The notes beneath the pieces were generated by a model. It did no database searches and was not told where the DNA came from. It worked only from the letters and a program-made list of their open reading frames with translations. DNA of 64,000 nt. It comes from Antedon mediterranea (Eukaryota; Echinodermata; Crinoidea; Comatulida; Antedonidae). Position 1 is the stretch's first letter. Every line of letters begins with the position of its first letter. The stretch covers positions 33,923,648 through 33,987,647 of the forward strand of contig NC_092673.1 of NCBI RefSeq assembly GCF_964355755.1. Reading direction: 5' to 3'. The translations under genes and the position numbers were made by a program. Positions 34,291 to 46,200 of this stretch are shown piece after piece.

Positions 34291-37273
34291 CTCAGAAATC
34301 TAACTGTTTTATAAGTATTTGATATCTACAGGCATATAATGCTACTATTCATACATTTTATTGTAACCATGGTGATACTCACCAAATCTGGAAAGTCCAT
34401 GTGTAGACAGCGGAAAAATTTCAATTCCTAAGCACTTATGATGTACGGTAGTCCAAGGAGTATTTTTAGAAAAGCCCAAACATTATGAGAACACATTAGT
34501 TAACATTCTTCAACATGATCAATAAAACTCAAGAACCATTGAACCTTAATAAAAACAATTTCAGAAGTGTTTCTGTAATGTGTGAAATAAAACAAATATA
34601 CCTTTTACACTATACACATTTATAATTACTGCCTTTCTTTTTTTAAATTATGAATTAAGAAATGTTATACCATGTTTTCTATTATTAGCTTTTGAATTAT
34701 CTTAGCACACAAATCACTTATTTTTATAAAGAAAACTTAATTACATGATCATTTAACATATTCTATTTATAAACAAATAAAGCATTAAAAAAAAAAAATT
34801 GTTGAATGTAAGATAGATGTAGTTATTTAAAATACTGATTTAATATTGAGTATTTACAAAAATTGCAGCCATGTTTACAAATTACATTTGTTTTAACTAA
34901 TAAACATTATCAACATTTTACACAACAATCTAACATATATGGTAATTTTTAGTATTGAAAATGATTATTAATTATTTTCAAAATGAACAAAGACCTAAAC
35001 TTTACATTAGCATAGCTAATTTTGACACATTTTAATATACTGTACATGTTTGTTACATTATTTATTTCATTAATCATTTTTTTTCTACAAATAAAACAGT
35101 AAATGAATGGCTACAGGCCTATTCTTACAGGCAAGAAATAATCAATTATCAATCAAAATAGATTTATTTAAAACATTTTGGCAGTTACTATGTAAATTTT
35201 AATTGACCGTGATTAAAAATTAATCAATAAAAAACATTTACTGTATATTGTCGGATATAATCCAACTTTGGGTCTAATCTCACCACCTACTTTATGTCTG
35301 ATTTCATCAACATGCATATCAACGGGTATAGTACAAGTATTTTGGTTTAGATGTAGGCCTCCCTCTAGCCAGTTCAAATGAGTTTTTACAAGAAATGCTT
35401 GCCAAACATTTTTTTCCTGAACCAGGGTTTCCCCGGGTATAAATAGGCCTGTGTGTTCTAGGGGTGAGATTATAGCAGAGGTTATACGATACTTATTTGA
35501 TGACAAATAACTGATTATTACTGAGTTTAAGTTATTAATTATTAGAAACATCAGTTAGTAGAAACATGTTCATAGACACAAAATATATAAGACATATAAA
35601 TGGAAGAGGGTTATATTAAATAATACTTTGTATATTATGACATCGATGGGAAAACAACTGCTAAGACACTCTATTACCTTTTTAATATTTCAACTACTAA
35701 TTTCATTTATAATGAAATAAAATATATATTTTTTATATTCAATATGAAGTGATATAAAACAAAGCTTTAAAACATGTTAAAATATTTGACATATGCATAT
35801 CTTAAAATGTGTATATAACAAGAAGTGAGTTGCCTTAATGTAAACATTCTTATGAACTATGGAACGCCTTAAATCTAACCAGAATTGAGCGTTCCATACA
35901 ACTAATCAAGCAAAATCATGTTTTTCAATGCAAGGCCTTAACGATATTAATAAAAAATAAATCTAATAATAATGAATGTTTAAATATGAAAATAAAATAA
36001 TGATTCTGTATTATAAATAAAAATGTAAATAAGAAATTAAAAATTTTTTACTGAGAAACAAAATTAAATGTTTGGTCGGTTTTACTTTAAAATTCTTTGT
36101 TGCAAACTCTTAAAACCAGTCCTTTTAAAGGAACAATATCATTAAAATATTTATTAAAACTCTATAGTTTAAAGAAAAGCACACATTTAAAAGTAAGAAT
36201 ACAGTGTTTGATTTAATTGATTGACTGTTTTTTTTAAATACTAAACGTTATTATAAACTAGCAAATAATACTTTGGTCACCAAAACAATAAAAGAATATA
36301 TGTTTATTTACAAATTAAACCAAATTTCCTGGCTATTAGATCAGAAATAAAGTATTACGAAGTAGAGTAGAAATGATTGAAAATAAGAAAACTAAGGGCC
36401 TAAGTCAATTTGGTGGTTTTGATTGGACGAAAACATTCTGCACATGTGTTGTCTATCAACCAATCAAAAAAAAATAAATAAAATAAAATAAAAATAAAAA
36501 TAAAAATAAAATAAAAAATAAATAAAGACATGCACAGATGATGTAGCCACAAAAATTAAAGTTGGGTGGTCACAAAAAAATGGAACAATCTAATTGGGTT
36601 GTAAAAGGACTATGTAAAAAGAGTATTGGTGACTATTGGTAGTGACATATCAAAATTAGGGACTCAAGAGGAGGAGCATGCCAATGTAGTGATGGAAGTA
36701 TATCTATAGGATTTTAAAGATTTTATGTGAAATAAAAACATAAAACAAGTACAGTACTAGTACAAGAAGTTAAAAGGGTTACAATTTAACTAACTACTCT
36801 ATCTATATACTTTCTTAACAGGCACTTCTACAAACTTGAATTTTTAGTGTTTTCTATTGAAAAGAACTACCAGTAAATATCAATTCTATAGGTAAGTTTA
36901 TCCACACAGTGGATTGAAGACATCGATTAAATAATAAATAAAAAAATAGTTTTTTTATTATTTTTACTATATTTCATAGTATAATCATTAGTTCTTACTT
37001 TTCAATTCATGGCATAAAGGTATGCAATAAAAGCAGAAATTGAGATGGTTATTAGGTAATTGAGGTAAGACAAGGTTTACCAATATTGCTTAGTATTTTA
37101 ATAGTAACATTGTTAATTAAATTATAGAGAATTAACTTTGGTGGTGAAGCAGTGCTAAAAATGCCTCCTTTATAAAAAAAAACAGATGTCTAAAACAACT
37201 TGTGCTTTCCAACTGCATGGATCCAGGTCACATACACTCCATAAAAGCGTTTCTGTCATCTTGTAAACACAAC

Positions 37274-40200
37274 TTATTTCAGACACCATTTGTGTTTGCG
37301 ATTCCGTGGATCTGGTGCGCAGATGCTTTCCTTGAGGCATTTGTCGTAGTAATCCCTCTCTGTGATGTAATAAACCGGTGGCCAACGGTTGTGTTCCAGG
37401 CACACCCGGTCCTCACTATTCACTTCGCTAACAAGCTTCATTTTCTGAACCAGTTCAAAGTTCATGGATGTTTGGTGGCAGCACCACAACCGTAACTGAT
37501 CAGCATTATGTAGCTGTAGAGATAAATATAGAATTTTAAAAGTTATTAAAGAAATTTAATGTCATTCTAAACATTCATGATATAGAATTACCATGGGCTC
37601 TTTACAAAATCTCTTGGGTACCAATATTATTTCTATTAATTTAAATTTCATGAAGATGAAGATACTCCCTGTGAAATTTGAAATCAACAAAAATATATTT
37701 GCGGGCTGGGAGTCCTAGCTTGAGAGTAAGTTTTTCATAGATTACTTTACAGCTTGAATTGGTTTTGGCTTATAAATAGTGACCCTAGATGGGTCAAGGG
37801 TCAATAGGCTATTAATACAGCACTGTTCTAGAAGTAAGTGAGAAAGCTATCTACCATTCTAGTAGCACAAATATATTTGTTTTAACTATTTTTACTGTAT
37901 ACGACTGAATCCCAGGGGGCCTAGGTAGGGAGTGGGATTATGCTCAAATTGCATTAAATACGAATTTATATCCAAACTTACCCTAAATTAAAAAGTGAAT
38001 TATACTCAAGTATGGAATTATATACCCAAGCATAGAATTATAGCAGAGAATGGGATTATACTAAAAAAAGGATTATACTACAAAAAGAGATTGTACTAAA
38101 GAATGGGATTATACTAAAAAAAGGATTATACTACAAAAAGAGATTGTACTAAAGAATGGGATTATACTCAAACAAAGGATTATACTACAAAAAGAGATTG
38201 TACTAAAGAATGGGATTATACTCAAACAAAGGATTATACTCAAACAAAGGATTATACTCAAACAAAGGATTATACTCAAGCAAAGGATTATACTCAAGCA
38301 TGGGATTGTATTTGAGCATGGGATTATACTCAAACATGGGATTATACTCAAGCATAGGATTATACTCAAGCATGGGGTTGTACTTGAGCATGGGATTGTA
38401 CTTGAGCATGGGATTGTACTTGAGCATAGGATTGTACTCAAGCATGGGATTGTACTAGAGAATGGGATTGCACTTAAGCATGGGATTGTACTCACGAATG
38501 GGATTGTACTAGAGTATGGGATTATACTAGAGAATAGGATTATACTAGAAAATGGGATTATACTCAAGCATAGGATTGTACTCAAGCATAGGATTGTACT
38601 CAAGCATAGGATTGTACTCAAGCATAGGATTGTACTCAAGCATAGGATTGTACTCAAGCAGGGATTATACTCAAGCATAGGATTATATTTGGTCATATAC
38701 GGTATATAGATTATAGATTATGGACTGGGGGTGATAAAATGCTTGCAGAATACTTAATCCACCACTGTATTTGATACCTTAGCCCGATTGATAGTTGCTA
38801 CAGTGATCCTAGCAACCTCTTTCTGTAACTGCTTGTCATTCTTGTTCTTCTCCATCATCTTACTTAACACCGTTACCAGCATATCTTCCATGATAGCCAC
38901 CAATCTCGGAAGACACAAGAAGTTAGCTAGTTCAACCACATTCATCGCTTCTTGGTAGCCGAGCAGACTGCATTTGTCGGTGTATATGTATTCAAGCAAT
39001 GCATTGAAAGTCTTCTTTCCAAAGCCTTCTATTGCAACCTATAACAAATACATTACAGTATAACAACACAATTGAGCAAAACTAAAGACCTACTGGGTAT
39101 AGCTCAACACTATGTATGGGTCACAGGTTAGATTGTTGAAGGCCAGTGAGCATGTAGTCTTAAGTAAATATATATGAAGAATTTCACTTAAGTGGTATTC
39201 ATTTAGAAAGTAGTATTTTTTTCAAACGTTGATTCCCTTAGCTAGCCATAACAATATAATGGCAATCAAACTTCTATCACAAATACAGGTTTAATATTCA
39301 AAGCATTTGTACACTACAATAAGTAATCTCAGTTAAGGTAGCTCGCTAATGTTCTTCCTATTTCTATAATCTTACCTCATTACTTGAACTCTCTCTAAAG
39401 TGTCCTCCAAGCATGGCTAACATTGGATCACATCGTGCCATTAAGATGCTCTTGTGTGTGACAACAACGCCATCATCAACTTTTATCAACATATCTGTCA
39501 GAACAAAATTCAAATACCATTATGAATGAATGAATAAAAAGAGAATTTCTCATCATAATATTGATTATTATTTTTAATTATTTGAAATCAAGGCCTGAAC
39601 TTGAGATGGCATTAAAATCCTCCTAAATTTTCCTATGTCCAAATGCCATTTTCTCTTGGTATGTTCATTGTCAATAAATTATCTCTGTCATTCAACTTGG
39701 TCCCAATTACACAGCCTCGCTTAATAATATTTCATTCACGAAGAAATCAATTGGATAAATCCTATAATTAATGTATAAATGCTGACACAGCTATAATTCA
39801 TATATCTGCTGATGAACGTGCACATTCCACCTATGAAGCAGAATTGTTATGAATAATTAAACAAAACAAAACTCTAATACACCCTGTGATTATGCTAAAA
39901 TATTAATAAATGAGTGAAATGATAAAGATGAGTCAGAGTTTATTCACCCTTTGGACATCTTGCAATGAGGATTTATTCTCAAAATGACAAGGTAACAGAG
40001 GCTAGGTTGTGTAATATTTCAGTCACATGGAAGATACACTGTTAAACGGTAATGAGTGCTCACTGGCTAAACTCAGGGGCCCCAGAGCTTATATGGCTCC
40101 TGAACAGTTCACAGGCATTAAAATATGTCGAAAAAGGCTAAAAACGCCCAAGCCCTCCAGCTTTGGAGGCCCACATAGGGTTCATTAACCAGGGGCCTTA

Positions 40201-43200
40201 GGTCTCTATGTCACACCCCACTGAGGCCCACATAGGGTTCATTAACCAGGGGCCTTAGGTCTCTATGTCACACCCCACTGAGGCCCACATAGGGTTCATT
40301 AACCAGGGGCCTTAGGTCTCTATGTCAAACCCCACTGAGGCCCACATAGGGTTCATTAACCAGGGGCCTTAGGTCTCTATGTCACACCCCACTGAGGCCC
40401 ACATAGGGTTCATTAACCAGGGGCCTTAGGTCTCTATGTCACACCCCACTGAGGCCCACATAGGGTTCATTAACCAGGGGCCTTAGGTCTCTATGTCACA
40501 CCCCACTGAGGCCCACATAGGGTTCATTAACCAGGGGCCTTAGGTCTCTATGTTACACCCCACTGAGGCCCACATAGGGTTCATTAACCAGGGGCCTTAG
40601 GTCTCTATGTCACACCCCACTGAGGCCCACATAGGGTTCATTAACCAGGGGCCTTAGGTCTCTATGTCACACCCCACTGAGGCCCACATAGGGTTCATTA
40701 ACCAGGGGCCTTAGGTCTCTATGTCACACCCCACTGAGGCCCACATAGGGTTCATTAACCAGGGGCCTTAGGTCTCTATGTCACACCCCACTGAGGCCCA
40801 CATAGGGTTCATTAACCAGGGGCCTTAGGTCTCTATGTCACACCCCACTGAGGCCCACATAGGGTTCATTAACCAGGGGCCTTAGGTCTCTATGTCACAC
40901 CCCACTGAGGCCCACATAGGGTTCATTAACGAGGGGCCTTAGGTCTCTATGTCACACCCCACTGAGGCCCACATAGGGTTCATTAACCAGGGGCCTTAGG
41001 TCTCTATGTCACACCCCACTGAGGCCAACATAGGGTTCATTAACCAGGGGCCTTAGGTCTCTATGTCACACCCCACTGAGGCCAACATAGGGTTCATTAA
41101 CCAGGGGCCTTAGGTCTCTATGTCACACCCCACTGAGGCCCACATAGGGTTCATTAACCAGGGGCCTTAGGTCTCTATGTCACACCCCACTGAGGCCCAC
41201 ATAGGGTTCATTAACGAGGGGCCTTAGGTCTCTATGTCACACCCCACTGAGGCCCACATAGGGTTCATTAACCAGGGGCCTTAGGTCTCTATGTCACACC
41301 CCACTGAGGCCCACATAGGGTTCATTAACCAGAGGCCTTAGGTCTCTATGTCACACCCCACTGAGGCCCACATAGGGTTCATTAACCAGGGCCTTAGGTC
41401 TCTATGTCACACCCCACTGAGGCCCACATAGGGTTCATTAACCAGGGGCCTTAGGTCTCTATGTCACACCCCACTGAGGCCAACATAGGGTTCATTAACC
41501 AGGGGCCTTAGGTCTCTATGTCACACCCCACTGAGGCCAACATAGGGTTCATTAACCAGGGGCCTTAGGTCTCTATGTCACACCCCACTGAGGCCAACAT
41601 AGGGTTCATTAACCAGGGGCCTTAGGTCTCTATGTCACACCCCACTGAGGCCCACATAGGGTTCATTAACCAGGGGCCTTAGGTCTCTATGTCACACCCC
41701 ACTGAGGCCAACATAGGGTTCATTAACCAGGGCCTTAGGTCTCTATGTCAAGATTCTACTCAAGCTTTTGTGTCTTTATCATAACACTGATTTCTTCAAA
41801 ATCGAAAAAAAATAAAGAAATTATGACCTCAGATAGTCGTACAATGACTTAAATATCATAAATTTGGTTGTGTGTGAACTTTTTTGTTTATTTCAATGCA
41901 GAAACAACATATACATACATCAAAATTCAGTTATCTTTGTAATCCGGGAGAAAAATGTGGAAAACAGGAAGAGATGTTAGGCTGGGAGACAAGTTTAAAA
42001 TATGGAGTCTCCCAACCAAAACAGGATTGTTGCCAAGTATTAAGGGGACATCATCAGTCCCCAAAATAAGAGTGTTTCCTGAATGGTGTTGGCCATAGAG
42101 TTAAAATATATATTGCCTCTTGTTCTCTTCAGTAGAAAGTGTCCCAAAGGAGAGGTTCTACTGAACTTCACATATCTCCAAGGAAAATGGATTATAAATA
42201 ACTGCAAGAAAACATATACTTTACCTGATAACATGCCTTGATTGAGACAAAAATCATAAAGCTTGGTTGTTCTCTGTTCAATAAAATCATCTATGATTGG
42301 TTGATTAAGGTAATCCTGATCCTTCATTAAGTTGACTATGGCATAGCTTAGATCTTTCAACTCCAACAGGTTAGATGCTGTTTCCACATCCAGCAGACAT
42401 CCCTTACTGGGCAACAATCCTTTGTATATAAACTCCAAGACCATCTTGAAGGCATCGGGCGTAATCTTCGGTTTTAAAACAACGTAATGCTGCAGGAACG
42501 GTTTACCGGTAATGGGATCTGTCGTCTGTTGCAAGTGTATGGAATGGAAGGCTTCGTGGTCGAGGGATTTACCAAGTGGATTTTGGATGGACTGGGCAGA
42601 CTCAGAAGGATTAGTTCTTATGTCAGAATCAGATTCTTTGTCAACATCAGAACTGATCACATCAGATTCTGTAATGAGATCATCTGTATTTTTTCCATCC
42701 ATTTCTGGTTGTTGAGTTGATGTTTTGTTTAATGCATTATGGTATTGTAAGGAGGAATCAGTCAATTGTGGCGAATTGTCGGCAGCAGACAAGACAGTTG
42801 TTGATGAAGCAGGCTTGCTATCAAGTTGTTCCGATAGATCCATCATAAATAACTGCTGAAAGGTATCTGATGCTGATATCAAAATAATCTATATATAGAA
42901 ATAACAAATACATTATTTTTGAGAATTAAAAGTTACATGTGCAGTACACCAAAAGGAAATAATATGAAATTGAGAATTTTTTAATGTTTTGGTGGAGACA
43001 TTCACAACCGTATTTTATGCCTTTTAAGCTCTGTCTACACTATCAAACTAATTTGACAAAAAAAGTGTGATGTACCCAAATATGGTAGTGATAATGTATG
43101 GGCACATTTTTTGGTGTCAATAAACTTTGATAGTGTAGACAGAGCTTAAGAAACACATGGTGTATTGCAAACCTAACATTACTAGTGAATTCACCATGTA

Positions 43201-46200
43201 AACTGTATATATACTGTAGTAACAAATTTTTTTGTAATAAAATATCAGAATGGAACCAAAGTAGTGAACAAGATACAAAGCCACCAAGCAGATAATTTTC
43301 AGCTGTTATGTAACAAAGAGATAGAAGATGAAAATGGAGTACTGCTCTACTAAGTTAGCGACTACAGATTGTGCAACCTACTTTATGTGCATAAAAAATC
43401 TGGCCTTGAGTGAGAAACACAACATCAGCACACGTTGTATCAGCCAGCAGGTTGCCAATCTCTTGCATAAATGTTGACTCTGGTATGTGCACGTGAGGTT
43501 CACCAGGCTTGTCTGGTAGGTAAGGAGCTTGGAGTAATGGCAGCTGCACCTTGCGTAAGTTAGACTGCAGGAAACGGTGGTGTCGACGATGAATCAACGC
43601 TGCACGAATTGCACTGCTGAAGATTTCTTGGATCCCGTATTGCTTGAATGCACTCGTCTCGTAATAGTATGCTCCGATGTCTTTTGCAGTCTGTCTCCCA
43701 TAACTTGGCAGTATGATGTTCTTGGGGTCAAATAATCGATGTCGTGTACAATGGTGACTAGAAAATGCAATTATGATAAATTTTTTGTATAACTCTTGGA
43801 ACTGCAGGAACGATTGAAAGGACACTTTTAGTACATTTAAAATCTTAAATCCCATACAATAGGCTACCTACTCTCATGTTCACCGCCATTTTTGAAGCAT
43901 GACAATCTTTAATCATGAAATGGTAAATTGGATGGTTGCAGGGAGTATAACTTTTTTCCAGTGAAAAGCTCAGATATATACTAGATTCTTTAACCCATTA
44001 AAAAGCCTTTTGAGCACAAACGTTCTTCACAGCAGAGCATTATAGCATGAACAATTTTTACATGGATTTTTTTTAAATACATAACATACAGTATCTAAGG
44101 CTTTTTTTAAATTGTGCTGGAATCTTATTTCAATTGAAAGCCTTTGGAGCACAACTTTCTTGAGAACATGTCATTATTTTACTGTATACTCATGGCTTAT
44201 CCATTCCAGGCAACATACTTCAACAAGAAATATAACATTACCTGAATTTGCTACGATCTTTCATCAATAACTGTACCTCTGAGTTACGTAAATCATTCTT
44301 TGTTCCACAAAGGATGACTGGAGTTCGAGGGCACACTCGATTAATCTCCAATGCCCACACACGTTTAACATTCGCAAGAGAAATCGGATCAGCAATAGAA
44401 AAGCAAAGAACAATGACATCAGCACTATAAGAATTGAATAAAACATGAATACAACACATATCAATCAATTCATCTTTAATTCGGAAATCACATTCATAGA
44501 GTAATAACATAAAGTAGTATAAGTAAAAGAAATAAATTATATAAACACTATATCGGGGAAGAGTGAAATTTGACTCTTCCCGGGGCCTATAGATAATCTG
44601 TGCAGCCATTATTGTTCACAAAATAATATTAGAACCCTATTAAGGGAACACTTTTGGGACCCAAAAATGTCTCATCTTATAAAAAAAAAATGTATTAGAG
44701 ATGTTGCAATGGAGTATTCAATGGCATTACATTGAGTCATTGATTTATGCATGAACCAAGTATAAAATGAATTAGATTGACTAGTCTACACTTACTATAC
44801 CCTCTGGTACTTATTCTGGCTATCAAATTAATTGGTTATCCGCACTTGGCGGATAACCCCTTGTTATTGTAAGGATCTTTTTTTTTTTTTTCTATCTTAT
44901 TCTTCTTTCTTTCCCAGAATTTTGTGTCACGTGTATCTCAAATTCTTATCAACATTACATCGTATAATTTTGTCAGAAGATTGACCTTTAACTGTAGAAG
45001 TGCAGGACATTTCGTTTTTTTACTTTAGAGTCGCGCAGCGTAAGTTACGTGCAATTTTATGAATTTCAATGATTGATCATAGATTAAAAACCAAAAGTCA
45101 TTTTATATTGACGCTTGGTGAAAATTTAAGTCATATCAAGAGCAAACTTTCTATGGATTAAAAATGGCACGTTTCACAAAAAGTTACGCGCGCACGCACG
45201 TTTAAAATTTCGGAATGCGCAAAATCAATTTCTAATCAACTTTCTACGCATTTCATATCATTTTAAGCATGTCAAAAATTCCCACGTGAGCGCATATTTT
45301 TACGCGCGCGGTGCGCACGTAGCGCTAAAAACCTTTTTTTTTCGCGTGATTTATGTTTTTCCAGTCTTTTCTAGTAATTTGACCAACTGTCTAACAATTT
45401 CGATTTAAAATCACGTCATACGAGTACGTCGAATTGGACAATTTGTGCGCGTTTTTGATGAAAAAGTTAAAAAATTCGCCAAAATTAAGCCTTTTTTTAA
45501 ACAGTCATAGATTCTAAACTACACGGTGAACTTTTTTTTAATTACATAATCTGGAGGTTGATGAGTTGTAGATATCGGATCATGGATCAATATGGCTAAC
45601 TGGACATTGTGACGTCATCATATGGCCACTCGAATATAAAATATAGGATTTTTGTCTTTTTCGTCATAGCTCATCACATTTAATTGAGCGCATCTGCACT
45701 TATCCTTATTCCATTTCCCTCCGTTTTTTATATTGTTTTGGTCAATCAATTATCTTTCGCATGATTTAACATTTTTAAAATTGTGATGACGTCATCATGA
45801 TTAAAAGCGTGCATAACGTGGGTCACTTATTTTTATCATTACAGTAAATTTCAATCTGTTATAGCTCGTTAGAATAAAAAGTGATAATCATGATTAATAC
45901 GTTTTCTGGAAGCTATTTGATTGTAGATACGAATTCATGTGAATATTTTGCCAATCAGATGTTGTGACGTCATCATATGGCTAGTTGAGTTCAAAAAGTG
46001 GTATTTTCATCTCTTGCGTAAAAGTTCATTGCGTTTAAACGAGAGCGCATCTCAATTTTACGTGCCCAAAATTCTTCAAATTTGCAATAATGTAATTATT
46101 TAGATAATTATCTTCTAAAATTGTTATCTTTATATGTCAATTTGATGACGTCATTGTGTTAATAATTGGATTTAAAAGATGGGTCTCGTAATTTTGTCTA

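Larger units (their letters stand above)
32231..37273. other. spacer between RHOBTB and TMEM45, no gene recognised
   Basis: AT-rich sequence without recognisable exons. It holds a CATGGAGGT hairpin (32460-32486), a G-run (32587-32605), a purine-rich tract (34150-34290) and an A/T microsatellite (36466-36526). The RHOBTB 3' UTR occupies its right end; TTTATT at 36954-36959 (AATAAA on minus, about 315 nt past the stop) is a plausible polyadenylation signal. The frame at 33225-33545 shows no family resemblance. Confidence 0.5.

Noticed and set aside
38109-38696. 195-codon open frame on the minus strand
   Set aside because: It is the 18-bp minisatellite read through; several frames on both strands are open for the same reason, and it lies inside a RHOBTB intron.
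40167-41750. CRISPR-like array
   Set aside because: The 57-bp units are directly abutted with no unique spacers, and the host is an animal. It is a satellite.
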